Shown: piece after piece, positions 1 through 9,348 of the stretch
Layout: each line of letters opens with the position of its first letter
Position numbering within the stretch: position 1 is the stretch's first letter
From: JAWKHR01 sp041394725
GTDB taxonomy: Bacteria; Acidobacteriota; Vicinamibacteria; Vicinamibacterales; SCN-69-37
DNA: 64,000 nt
Reading direction: 5' to 3'
NCBI GenBank assembly: GCA_041394725.1
Contig: JAWKHR010000010.1
Location: 1-64,000, forward strand
Made by a program: the position numbers and the translations under genes
Notes under the pieces: generated by a model
The model's database searches: none
What the model was told of the DNA's origin: nothing
Seen by the model: the letters and a program-made list of their open reading frames with translations, nothing else

Positions 1-537
1 CGAGGACATCCGTTCGATGAGCCGGTTGTGCACGTCCGACTGGATCCGCGACGTCCGCAGCCATCGGCGGTGGTCGACGACGTAGCGGAGGATCCAGGTC
101 AGGGTGTAGATCGCGCCGAGGAAGCCGCACAGGAACAGCACGCTGTCGAGCGTGCCGCTCCAGAGCTGGACCGCCGACCGCCGCGCCTCGACCTCCGGCG
201 CGACCTCCTCCCGGATCGACCCGTACTGCGAGACGAAGCTCAGGAAGTACGCCGGGTCCCGGGTGACCTCGGGGTGGGCCTTCAGGAACTCGGCCAGCGC
301 GGGGTAGGGCGCCAGGTAGGCCTCGTTGGTCATCAGCGTGGGATCGAGCTTCAGCACGCCGGCCAGGGTCGGGGCGTAGAGCCCGAGGACCTGCCGGAAC
401 TGGTCGCGCGTCTCGCGCGCGTCCTGGGCACTCGACGAGACGATCTGCGTCCGCGCCTGTGCCACGGCGGTCGCGGGCGCGGCCAGCACGAGGGCGGCCA
501 GGGCGACGGCGACGGGAAGCCGAAGGGGTCGGTTCAT
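1..537 (-). CDS. Hypothetical exported single-pass membrane protein, 3' end outside the window
   Basis: An ATG at 537 opens a frame that stays open to base 1 (179 codons seen), so the C-terminus is missing. Residues 1-28 look like a signal peptide ending in an alanine-rich stretch before Gln29. Residues 30-120 are mostly helical and charged. Residues about 131-151 (core SVLFLCGFLGAIYTLTWIL) form one transmembrane helix, followed by a basic segment (HRRWLRTSR) that should face the cytoplasm. I do not recognise the family. The signal peptide plus internal anchor suggests an envelope protein with a periplasmic domain. It is read away from the repeat-rich gap at 541-833. Confidence 0.7.
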   Translation of the reverse strand, partial: MNRPLRLPVAVALAALVLAAPATAVAQARTQIVSSSAQDARETRDQFRQVLGLYAPTLAGVLKLDPTLMTNEAYLAPYPALAEFLKAHPEVTRDPAYFLSFVSQYGSIREEVAPEVEARRSAVQLWSGTLDSVLFLCGFLGAIYTLTWILRYVVDHRRWLRTSRIQSDVHNRLIERMSS

Positions 538-580
538 ACCGACTATTACGCGGGGGGCGAGTGGGGGTGAACAGGGGTGA

Positions 581-835
581 TTGGAGGCCGTGGGGAGGCT
601 GGGGACCCGTGGGGAAGGCGGGGCCATGGGGGCCGTGGGGCGACGGGGGACCGTGGGGAAATCGGTCCTTTGGGGGCCTGTGGCGCTGGTCTGTTTGGGG
701 GGCTGTCCCGGGCCAGGAAGGCCAGGCGATCGGCGTCAACCTGACGGTCTAGCTCTCCCCATGTGCCCCCGTCGCTCCACGGCCTCCATGGCCCCGCCTT
801 GCCCGACGGTCCCCGGTCTCTCCACGGTCTCCTCT
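581..835. repeat. Opposed nonamer G-run arrays forming a large imperfect inverted repeat
   Basis: On the plus strand 581-660 is built from about nine-base units ending in GGGG (for example CCGTGGGGA and GACGGGGGA), so a G-run recurs every nine bases. The reverse complement of 756-835 aligns with it over roughly 80 bases with few mismatches; the shared core includes AAGGCGGGGCCATGG. The arms are separated by about 95 bases and fill most of the gap between the truncated gene and the tldD stop at 834. I see no gene in 541-833. A third copy lies at 15361-15420. Confidence 0.75.
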
Positions 836-2531
836 AGTCGAATGCCGCCCCCACCATGATGTCGCGGATGCGGAGCCATGGGGATCCGTGCGAGATGCTG
901 TTGGTCTGGGTCGGCTGGCCCTTGGCATCGCCGCCCGTGCCGTACATCCGCCACTCGTTCGGGCCGGTGATCGCGTCGAGGTTGGCCCAGAAGTCGGTGG
1001 TGATCGCGTTGTAGGTGACGTTGCTGATCATCCGCGTCACCTTGCCGTTCTTGATCTCCCAGAACGCGTTGCCGCCGAACTGGCCGTTGTAGCGCTGCTG
1101 GTCGATCGAGTAGCTGCCGCGGCCGTCGATCATCACGCCGTCCTTCGTGTCGGCGATCATCTCGGCGAGCGTCGGCGAGCCCGGGCCGCCCGGGTCCACG
1201 TGCAGGTTCGGCATCCGGAGGAACGGGTAGTCGCGCCACGAGTTCGCGTAGGTGCAGCCGCGGCTCTCCTTCTCGCCGAGGTAATGCGCGGTCTCGCGGT
1301 TGGTCTGCAGGCCGACGAGGATGCCCTCGCGCACGATCGGGAACGTCGTGTTCTTGACGCCGTCGTCGTCGTAGCCGCAGGAGCCGAGCCCCGTGTCGAT
1401 CTTGCTCGCGGTGACGTTGAACAGCTTCGAGCCGTACTTCAGCTTGCCGACGTCGGACAGCTTCACGAAGCTGGTGCCCGCGTAGTTGGCCTCGTAGCCG
1501 ACGATGCGGTCGATCTCGGTCGCGTGCGCGACGATCTCGTGGATCGTGAGCATCGCATGCGAGGGCGAGAGGATGAGCGTCTTCAGGCCCGATCCCTCGA
1601 GCGGCCTGGCCGTGCAGTACTCGACCGCCTCGTTCGCCACGCGCTCGGCCGCGTCGAGCAGGTCCGACCCCTCGGCGAACTCCCAGCCGCCGGTGCCGGG
1701 CACGCCGACGTAGTTGCGGCCGCGCGTGACGTCGCCGACCGTGGCCGAGACGTTGAGCGACGGCTGCGTCGTGTAGATCTCCTGCTCGATGTAGGAGCCC
1801 TCGGTCGAGGCGAAGTACTTCCACTCGTAGCTGCAGTTGCACGAGGCGCTGACGCTGGTCACGCCCTTGACCTTGCTCGCCGCGTCCACGATGGCCTGCG
1901 CCCAGTTGTCGCGGTCGGTCTCGGAGACCGTGAGCGGGTCCTTGATCACCGGGGTGCGGTAGTAGTCCACGTAGGCCGGCACCGGGGCCAGGTTGAGGTC
2001 GGCGCGCTTGGCGATGGCACTGGCCTTGGCGACCTCGGTGGCGAGCCGGGTGATGCGCCGGATCTCGTCCTCGGTCACGATCGGGCTGCTCGCGAAGCCC
2101 CAGACGCCGCTGTGGACGACGCGCACGCCGAAGCCCGCGGCCTGGCGATCCGTGTCGGTCGGGATCGCGTCGGCCGTGCCGCCGCGGCCCCGGCCGAAGC
2201 CGAACCCGCCGCGCCCGCCCCGTCCGCCGCCGCGTCCGCCGCCACCCCGGCCGCCGCCGCCGCGGCCGCCCCCGCGACCGCCCCCGCCGCCGCTGTTGAA
2301 GTTCGCCGACGCGCCGGGCAGGCCCATCGTCATCTGGAAGCGGACGTCGGCATAGCTGCAGCCGGCCATCTTCGCCTCGGCCAGGACGATGTCGGCCATG
2401 CCCTTGAACTTGGACTCCATGACGCGGCCGCGCGGACTCTGCGCGAGCAGATCCGCGACGGTGTCGGCGGAGTAGAACGCGATGGCCGAGGCGCCCAGGC
2501 CCTTGAGGAAGGTACGACGAGTGGAAGACAT
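834..2531 (-). CDS. TldD-type modulator of DNA gyrase / metalloprotease, Tat-exported
   Basis: 565 residues from an ATG at 2531. TldD partners a TldE/PmbA subunit in a zinc peptidase that degrades or matures peptides. The N-terminus MSSTRRTFLKGLGAS is a twin-arginine signal, so this copy is probably exported, unlike cytoplasmic E. coli TldD. The zinc motif HEIVAHATE (HExxxH) sits near residue 330 and the C-terminal domain is complete to GAAFD. Residues about 81-118 are a Gly/Arg-only insert (RGGG repeats) interrupting the N-terminal domain. The stop lies inside the repeat region at 834. The partner tldE-like gene ends 32 bases upstream, so the two form one operon. Family assignment is firm; the substrate is unknown. 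Confidence 0.9.
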   Translation of the reverse strand: MSSTRRTFLKGLGASAIAFYSADTVADLLAQSPRGRVMESKFKGMADIVLAEAKMAGCSYADVRFQMTMGLPGASANFNSGGGGGRGGGRGGGGRGGGGRGGGRGGRGGFGFGRGRGGTADAIPTDTDRQAAGFGVRVVHSGVWGFASSPIVTEDEIRRITRLATEVAKASAIAKRADLNLAPVPAYVDYYRTPVIKDPLTVSETDRDNWAQAIVDAASKVKGVTSVSASCNCSYEWKYFASTEGSYIEQEIYTTQPSLNVSATVGDVTRGRNYVGVPGTGGWEFAEGSDLLDAAERVANEAVEYCTARPLEGSGLKTLILSPSHAMLTIHEIVAHATEIDRIVGYEANYAGTSFVKLSDVGKLKYGSKLFNVTASKIDTGLGSCGYDDDGVKNTTFPIVREGILVGLQTNRETAHYLGEKESRGCTYANSWRDYPFLRMPNLHVDPGGPGSPTLAEMIADTKDGVMIDGRGSYSIDQQRYNGQFGGNAFWEIKNGKVTRMISNVTYNAITTDFWANLDAITGPNEWRMYGTGGDAKGQPTQTNSISHGSPWLRIRDIMVGAAFD

Positions 2532-2563
2532 CTGAGAGCTCTCCGAATCGGGTAATCGGGTGA

Positions 2564-3865
2564 CTAGACCGCCGGCGAGACCGACGTCATGTAGAAGTCC
2601 TCGATCCGCACCGGCGGAATGAGGCCCGTGTTGTTGCCGTCGTACGACTCGCCCATGTGCATCGGCACGGCCTGGCCGATCGCCGAGATGTTGTTGTAGC
2701 CGACGAGCGGCGACATGTTCCACCGGAAGTTCTGCACGGGGCCCACGATCTCGCCGTTCTCGATGAGGAACAGGCCGTCGCGCGTCATGCCCGTGTTGAG
2801 CAGCGTCTCGTTGTCCACGCCGCGGATGTACCAGAAGAACGTCACGAGCAGGCCGCGCCGCGTGTCCTTGACCATGTCGGCGATCGACTTGTCGGACCCG
2901 CCCATCACGAGGCTCATGCCGAGGTTGGCCTTCGGCCCGTCCTGGCCGCCCGCCCGGTTGCGCAGCACGCCGTTCTCGAGCCACACCGCCGGCTCGGCCG
3001 GCGTGTTGTCCCCGAGGATCGGCGTCTGGCGCAGGATCGGGTTGCCGATGTCGCTCTTCAGCGAGAACAGGTCGCTGAAGATCTTGTCGCCCGGCTTCTT
3101 GTCGCGGATGAACTCGTTCGTGTTGCCCGCGTTGAAGATGCCCGTCACCAGCGACAGAACCGCGCGTTGGCGCGCGGCTCGAGGATGACCGTGTAGCGCC
3201 CCGGCTCGAGCGCCTTCGGATTCACGCTCTTGAGCGCCTTGTCGGCCGCGACCCGCGTGAGGTCGCTGGCCTTGATCATGCTGATGTCCTTGATCCCGGT
3301 GATCCCGGCCCAGCCCGACCTGCCGCCGTCCGGCGTCCGGCACGTGAGGATGAAGCCCGCCTCGGCGTAGGAGTGCACGCGAACAGGCCCTGAGTTCGCC
3401 GTGACGTTCGTCGCGTAGGTCTTCGGGATGTAGCCCGACGCGACGACCTTCTTCTCGTCGCAGATGTCGAGGCACTCCTTCACCATCAGCGCGCGCTCGT
3501 GCGGCCCGAAGTTGACGCCCGACGGCAGCGCCGCGTCCACCTCGATGCATTCTGCGGCCCGAGCAGCTCGGGGAGGTTCGGCGAATCAGGGCGACCCTTC
3601 GCCGCGTCGACCGCCTCGCTGAGCGTCGACTGCAGCGACGCGTCCGAGAAGTCCCGGGTGAACGCGCTGGAGGTCTTCTGCCCGATGCGGACCGTGATGT
3701 TGACCGGACCGGTCGAACTGGACGAGGTTGGTCGTGATCGTCGAGTTCGCCCAGCGCGTGCCGGCTGCCTTCGTTGCCGCTGAGATCGATCTCGACGGCA
3801 TCCACGCCCTTGGCCATGTTCAGGATCTTGTCGGTGATGGCTTTCGCTTCGCTGCGGGAATACAT
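2564..3865 (-). pseudogene. TldE/PmbA-like partner subunit, broken by four single-base shifts
   Basis: The gene starts at ATG 3865 (MYSRSEAKAITDKIL) and ends SVSPAV at 2564, about 433 codons, the usual TldE/PmbA length. Its sequence is spread over three frames. Restoring it needs: one base removed near 3772 (GSR then RWANSTITT), one extra G removed near 3713 (RS-VNITVRIG), one missing G added near 3552 (GPQ-ECIEVDAAL), and one missing C added near 3161 (ANARF-LSLVTGIF). Each repair rejoins sequence that reads sensibly, and nothing else is lost. This argues for consensus indel errors or very recent loss rather than old decay. The intact tldD partner downstream supports a live gene in the organism. 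Confidence 0.75.
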
Positions 3866-3992
3866 ACGCTGCGAAGCCTATGGGGGCGTCCGCACGGTGT
3901 CAAGCGGCGGGCGCTACGACTCGTGGTCGTACTTCCGCCGCCGTCCGCCGCGTGCCGTCGCGCTCCAGCCCGGCGGTGGTTCGCGCGGCGCG

Positions 3993-5814
3993 TCAGGCCA
4001 GGCCGCGACGCCGGCGGTGCCACCACTCGAGGCCGAGCAGCGCCGCGAAGGGCACGATCCAGGCCGGGTGCCGCATCGGGTGCCACGCCGTGTCGCGCAC
4101 CTCGACGGGCAGCGCGGCGGCGAGCGCGTCTCCAATCGACGCGACCTCGGCCGCGGGCAGGACGCGCCGCCGAGGTCGCCCAGGCCGCCAGGCGATCGCG
4201 CCATCCTCACCCGCGGCGCGGGCATCGTCCTGCACGACGAACGCCGCCTCGCCACGCGCCTCCCCGACGGTGACGACGAGCCGATGGACGCCCGGCGTGT
4301 CCGGCGCGCGGATCGTGCCTTCGAAGGCGCCGACGTCGCCGGGCCAGAGCGTCACCGGCGTGGCCGCACCCGACGCGTCCACGCGCGAGGCGGAGAAGGT
4401 CGCGCGCGGCCGCGGCCCCGGTCCCGCCGCCGTCGGCGCCGCCACCCCGCGCGCCCGGACGCGCGCCGCAATCGGATCGCCGGGCGCGACGACCGTGCGA
4501 TCGAGCCGGACCTCGACGGGCGCCGGCGCGCGCGCGGCGGCCTCCGCGAGGGTCAGCCGCCAGAAGTCGTCGAAACCCGTCGAGTCGGCCCGGAAGCGCC
4601 ACGCGTCGAACAGCGCGCTCGTCACGACCGCTCCCGCCTCGCCGGGGCCCGCCAGGCGACCGCGCGGGCGGGCGCGCCGCCCGTCGCACCGGCGCCTGCC
4701 GACGCGCCGCTGCCCGCGCCGCCGCGGCGCGCGTCCACGTCACCAGCGGATCGACGCCGGGCGCGCGCCCGGTGGGCCACGCGACCTCGGTCGCGCGCAG
4801 GGGCGCCGTGCCCGCGGCCGGCCGGACCTCGATCCCGTCGTGGCTTCGGACCACGGCGTCCACCCGGTCACGCCGGTGAGCGAGGCGGCCAACCCCGCGT
4901 CCGCCTGCTCCAGCAGCAGCACGACGGTGCCGCCCCGCTCGCGCGCGAAGGCGGCCAGGCCGCGGACGTCGGCGGCGGTCAACGCGTCCGGCGCGCCACA
5001 CCGATGACCTGGCACGGGTCCAGCGCGGCGGCGTCGGCCAGCGCGTCGGGCGCCGGGCCGGTGGCGGTGGACACGCCCCGCGAGGTGCCGACGCGGCCGT
5101 GACCTCGAAACGCCGATCCTGCTCGACGGCGCGCCGCACGAACGTCGACGTCCACGACGGCCGGCGTTCGAAGAACAGCACGACGCGTGTCGGTCACCTC
5201 GATGCCCGCGTCGGCGGCGACGCTGGCCGTCTCCGGGCGCCGGCCACGCGGGCACGCACCCGGATGGCGGTCGCACCGGTGCCGGCCGAACCCACGTCAA
5301 CGGCACGTCCAGTCGCGCGGCGCCCGCCGGCACGTCCTGGGTCTGCCGATCGACGGCGACGCCTGCCTCCTCGAGGGCGACCTCGATCCTGATCGGGCCG
5401 AGCGGCGTCGAGACCGCTGGTGTCGATCGTGGCCACGATCGGCACCGCCGCGTCCACCAGGGCACGCGCGGGCGCGGTGACGCGCGCGATGGCGGGAGCG
5501 TTCACCGCCGCGGGACGGACGGCGAACGCGATGGTGCCCGCCGGCACGTCCATCGCCGGTGGCGCGTCGCCGGCCAGGACGACGGCCGCCGCGCCGGCAT
5601 CGGGCCCGCGAGCGACCGTGAACCGGCCCGCGAGATCCGAGGCGACGCGGCCGGCGAGCGCCGCGGCCTCCGGCCGATCGCCCGCGATGACCGCCACGTC
5701 CGCGCGCACCGCGCGCCGCGCGACCAGGACGGGATCGATCACGCCCGCGAGGGCGATGGCGACGGCGACCCAGCGCGCGGCGCCGATTGCGCGGGTCGTC
5801 CAGGGCGCGCTCAT
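3993..5814 (-). pseudogene. Large membrane protein ending the MoxR/BatA operon, frame-broken
   Basis: The start ATG at 5814 overlaps the stop of the gene upstream (ATGA), giving MSAPWTTRAIGAARW and a first transmembrane helix (VAVAIALAGVIDPVLVARR). The last frame, 4625-3993, ends in a second helix (WIVPFAALLGLEWWHRRRR). About 600 residues are expected. Between roughly 5465 and 4630 the reading passes through several frames: TSGLDAARP continues as IRIEVALEEAGVAVD, then VLFFERRPSWTSTFVRRAV, then LTAADVRGLAAFARERGG. The layout (helix, beta-rich periplasmic part, Rossmann-like segment, C-terminal helix) matches the large membrane protein with a glutamine-amidotransferase-like domain often found at the end of such operons. 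Frameshifts may be assembly errors. Confidence 0.6.
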
Positions 5815-7919
5815 CGCCCGCCTCCGGCGCGGGTGCCGCGCATCGCGTCGGCGAGTGCGCCCTGCAGTCGGTCGCTCTCCGTCCCGGCGACCGCGCCCGC
5901 GCCGCGCGGGACGCGCGCCCGCACGGCGGCCGAGAGCGCGACGAGCGCCTGGTCCACGCCGTCGCGCGCGGCGGCCGCGTCGCCCGCGTCGAACGCGCGC
6001 GCCGCACCGGTCAGCGCGTCGGCGACGCGCCGCACCGCGTCGGCGCCGGGATCGAGGCGCAGCACGTCCTGCGCGATCGCCGCGGCCTCCGCGGCCGCGC
6101 CCGTCGTCGCCCCGCCCGCGGCCAGGCTCGCGGTGCGGGCGAGCGCGGTGCGCAGGGCCGCCGCCGTGGGATCGGCCGCCGGTTCGGGCGCCGGGCGTCG
6201 GCCCTGGCCGAGGTCGGCGAGCGTGCCGGTCATCCGCCGGGCGAGGTCGAGGCTCTCGCGCTGGGTCATCGTGCGCAGGATGTAGCGGCTCCGCGTGAAC
6301 GCGCGCTGCAGCGCGTCGAGCGCCTGCCGCTCGGCGTCGAGCGCCGGCGGGATCTCGGGCACCACGAGCGCGGCCGCCGCCTGGCTCATGAACCGGAGCG
6401 CGCGCACGATCTCCAGCCGACCCTGGTTCGCGTTGCGGCCCGCGGCGATGTCCGCGTCGTTCTCGGCATGCGCTTCCTCGTCGAGGCTGAGGATGTCGGT
6501 GACCGCCGCCTCCTCGAGCTCGCCGCCCATCATGAAGACGAACTCGGCACGCACCTGCCGCTGCTCGGCCGCGATGCTCGCGGCCTCCTCGGCGACCGCC
6601 TCCGGCGTCATCGACGCGCGCCGCGCCAGCAGCCGCTCGGTCTTGATGATCACCATCCGCTGGCTGAGCGCGTAGCGGTCGCGCTGGTCGTCGATCGCGA
6701 AGCCCTCGGCCGCCACGCTGCCGGGCGCGGTGATCTCCACGATGAAGGCGTCCGACTCCACCGGTGTCGCGCCGGGGCGGGCGTCGGTCGCGACCCCGCG
6801 ATAGACGACCATGTCGCCCGGCTCGAGGCCCAGCGTGTCGATCGGCAGCGCGCCCGTCGCCGACCAGGCGCGATCCGACGTCCGCGTGACCGCCACCACC
6901 ACCTCGCCCGACGTGAAGGCGAAGTTCTCGCCCGACCCCGACACCTTCGTGTAGGTGAGCGCCAGCGTCTTCAGCCCGAGGTCGTCGTCGGCCTCGAGCG
7001 CGACGTCGAGCGCTCGATCGGCCTGCGCGAGGAACAGGTCGCGCGCCGGTTCGGTGATGCGCACCGCGGGCGCCCGGTCGGGGGTGACGACGAGGCCGAG
7101 AATCCGGCGGGTGCCGGACGAGCCGTCGGCCGCGTGCGGCTCGATCGCGATGAAGCCGTCGCGGTCCGCGACGAGCGACGCGCGGAACCGCGCCGGGCCG
7201 TCGCCGGTCGCCGCGCCGCTGCCGGCCATCGTCTCGACCGTGAGCGTCGCCGCGGTCGCGTCGACGTCGAGATCGAGGCGACTGCCGGCGAGCACCTCGA
7301 GGCGCGGCGGGTCGTCCAGCGTCTCCGCGGCACGGCCCGTGTAGGCCGGCGGCGTGACGCGCACGTGGACCGCGCCGATCGCCGGCGCCGCGGCGGTCGT
7401 CCCCGCGCCGGATGCGGCGTCGCCGCCGGCCAGACCCGCGACCGGCAGCCGGCCGGCCGCGACGACCGTGACGCCCCACGCGACCGCGGCGGCCGCGAGC
7501 AGGCCGACCGGCCGTGCTGCGGGAAACACGCGGGCGAGGTCGGTGGTCGTGGCGGCGCGGGTCGCGTCGGCGACGACGCGCGCGCCGATGGGCGCCGGCA
7601 CGCGTCCCGGCGCCGTGATGAGCTCGGCCGCCGTGACGAGGACGTTGTGCGCCGGCGCGACGCGCTCCACCAGCCGCGCGGTCGCCGCCGCGCGCCGCGA
7701 CGTCGCCGCCGCCCGCCAGGCCGCGACCGACGCGGCGAGCCCGATCGACAAGACCACGGCCACCGCCGGCGGCCAGCCGATCAGGCGACCCGCCACGACC
7801 ACGACGACGCCGCCGGCGAGCCCGGCCGCCGCGCCGGTCGCGGTCGCCAGTCCGACCCGCCGCCGCGTGGCGCGGCGCAGGAATCCCTCGAGCACCGGCG
7901 CGTCAGGCCACGCGACCAC
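5811..7919 (-). CDS. DUF4175-like large membrane protein
   Basis: 702 residues. Two hydrophobic helices lie at about residues 22-60 (GLAGGVVVVVAGRLIG and AVAVVLSIGLAASVAAW) and another near 140-160. They are followed by beta-rich repeats and a long helical, Ala/Arg-rich C-terminal half (about 430-700) that may be coiled. It overlaps the BatA gene by 17 bases at its start and the next gene by 4 bases at its end, so translation is coupled. Position and architecture fit the DUF4175-like member of MoxR/VWA operons, but I could not identify a diagnostic motif, so the family name is tentative. Role: presumably envelope-associated, with the VWA proteins as partners. Confidence 0.6.
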   Translation of the reverse strand: MVAWPDAPVLEGFLRRATRRRVGLATATGAAAGLAGGVVVVVAGRLIGWPPAVAVVLSIGLAASVAAWRAAATSRRAAATARLVERVAPAHNVLVTAAELITAPGRVPAPIGARVVADATRAATTTDLARVFPAARPVGLLAAAAVAWGVTVVAAGRLPVAGLAGGDAASGAGTTAAAPAIGAVHVRVTPPAYTGRAAETLDDPPRLEVLAGSRLDLDVDATAATLTVETMAGSGAATGDGPARFRASLVADRDGFIAIEPHAADGSSGTRRILGLVVTPDRAPAVRITEPARDLFLAQADRALDVALEADDDLGLKTLALTYTKVSGSGENFAFTSGEVVVAVTRTSDRAWSATGALPIDTLGLEPGDMVVYRGVATDARPGATPVESDAFIVEITAPGSVAAEGFAIDDQRDRYALSQRMVIIKTERLLARRASMTPEAVAEEAASIAAEQRQVRAEFVFMMGGELEEAAVTDILSLDEEAHAENDADIAAGRNANQGRLEIVRALRFMSQAAAALVVPEIPPALDAERQALDALQRAFTRSRYILRTMTQRESLDLARRMTGTLADLGQGRRPAPEPAADPTAAALRTALARTASLAAGGATTGAAAEAAAIAQDVLRLDPGADAVRRVADALTGAARAFDAGDAAAARDGVDQALVALSAAVRARVPRGAGAVAGTESDRLQGALADAMRGTRAGGGR

Positions 7920-9336
7920 GCGTCACCTCCGTGCCGTCGTCCGTGCCCGCGACGTCCAGGGCCGCGCTCGCGTCGTCGATCCCGCCGCGGCGGCGCATCC
8001 AGCCCTCGATCGCGAGCAGCACGAGCGCGACCGCCCAGAGCCACCGGGCGTCCGACGGGCCGTCGGGCCCATCGGCGCGCGGCGGCGCGGGCCGCGGCGC
8101 GCGCTGCCAGGCCTCGAGCGTCTCGCGCGGAATCGACGCCGGCTCGAACTCCGACGCCGGCACGCCCGGCGCGACCGCGTCGATCGCGCCGGCCACGAGG
8201 GCCGCCGTCGTCATGGCGTCCGCCGGCGTGCGCGTGAACACCGCGAGCGCCGGCGCGCCGTCAACGGTCACCGCGCCCGCCTCCGCGAGGGGCGCGCCGG
8301 CCCCGTCGCGCGCGACGATGGTCATGGCGCCGCTGGCCTCGTCGGCGGGTCCGGTCGCCATCGGGGCGTCGCCGGCGACGCGCGCGGTCGCCATTGCCAT
8401 CCGCGCGATCGCGTCGGACATCCACGGCTGATCGACGGCCGCCGCCGTGCCCGCCAGGGCGTCGCGGTCCGGCGCGCCCGGCAGGACGATGACGATACGC
8501 CGCGCCGCCGCCGGAGACGGGGCGGCGTCGCCCATCGGGGACGGAACGGCCGTCATGGCGCGGACGGCGGCCAGCAGCGCGGCGGCGCGTGCCCCATCCG
8601 CCTCGGCCGCGCGGATCACGACGGCGCCCGGCGAGGTCGCGGCGCCGGCCGTGACGATCCAGTCCACCGCGCGACCCACGGCCGCGTCCGAGACGTGCCG
8701 GGCGACCGTGTCGGCGCCGCGGTGCAGGTCCGGCAGGTCCACCGTCGACGGCGCGGTCCGGTGGATCGGGACGAGCGTCAGGCCGATGCCGGTCGGCAGC
8801 GCGTCCGCCGCGCCGGCCGAGAGGCTGCCCGCCTGGAAGTCGGAGATCAAGATCACCTCGCGCAGGCCGCCGCGGTCGGCGAGCCAGGCGCCGGCGCCCC
8901 GCACGGCGGCGTCGAGGTCCGGCGCGGCCACCTCGGTCGTGCGGCTCATGGCCGCCGCGGCGGCGGCTCGCGCGGCGGCGTCACGCGCGCGATCGATCGG
9001 TGCGGCGCCCGAGGCGTCGGCGCGGGTCATGCTGGGGCTCGCGTCCACGAGAATCGCGACCGACCGTGCGGCCTCCGCGGCCGCGCGGCGCCCCGGCGTC
9101 AGCAGCAGCGGGCCCGCCAGCGCGGCCGCGGCGACCACGATGGTGGCGACACGGACCAGCAGCAGCGGCACGTCGGACAGGCGGCGCCGGCGCGCGGGCA
9201 GCAGGCGGGCGACCGCGATGAAGCGCAGCGTCGGGAACCGCAGCCGCGTGACCGTGCGCCGGGCGAGCAGGTGCACGAGGACCGGCACGGCGACGGCCGC
9301 GAGTCCGAGCCAGGCCCAGGGGTTCAGCCAGATCAT
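7903..9336 (-). CDS. BatA-type membrane protein with VWA domain
   Basis: 477 residues. The N-terminus MIWLNPWAWLGLAAVAVPVL followed by HLLARR is the classic BatA N-terminal signature, with a second helix at about 62-82. A von Willebrand A segment follows with the metal-site sequence DASPSM (DxSxS) near residue 100. A C-terminal helix (WLWAVALVLLAIEGWMRRR) anchors the protein again. BatA-like proteins work with MoxR ATPases and DUF58 proteins as an envelope chaperone or stress system. The start is 12 bases downstream of the DUF58 stop, and its 3' end overlaps the DUF4175-like gene. Confidence 0.85.
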   Translation of the reverse strand: MIWLNPWAWLGLAAVAVPVLVHLLARRTVTRLRFPTLRFIAVARLLPARRRRLSDVPLLLVRVATIVVAAAALAGPLLLTPGRRAAAEAARSVAILVDASPSMTRADASGAAPIDRARDAAARAAAAAAMSRTTEVAAPDLDAAVRGAGAWLADRGGLREVILISDFQAGSLSAGAADALPTGIGLTLVPIHRTAPSTVDLPDLHRGADTVARHVSDAAVGRAVDWIVTAGAATSPGAVVIRAAEADGARAAALLAAVRAMTAVPSPMGDAAPSPAAARRIVIVLPGAPDRDALAGTAAAVDQPWMSDAIARMAMATARVAGDAPMATGPADEASGAMTIVARDGAGAPLAEAGAVTVDGAPALAVFTRTPADAMTTAALVAGAIDAVAPGVPASEFEPASIPRETLEAWQRAPRPAPPRADGPDGPSDARWLWAVALVLLAIEGWMRRRGGIDDASAALDVAGTDDGTEVTRGRVA

Positions 9337-9348
9337 CGCGCGCGGGTC

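Noticed and set aside
888..2555. Long plus-strand open frame opposite tldD (555 codons)
   Set aside because: It is Arg/Ala/Val-rich, has no domain signatures and mirrors the coding pattern of the minus-strand TldD gene, which has clear motifs. Such antisense frames are expected at this GC content.
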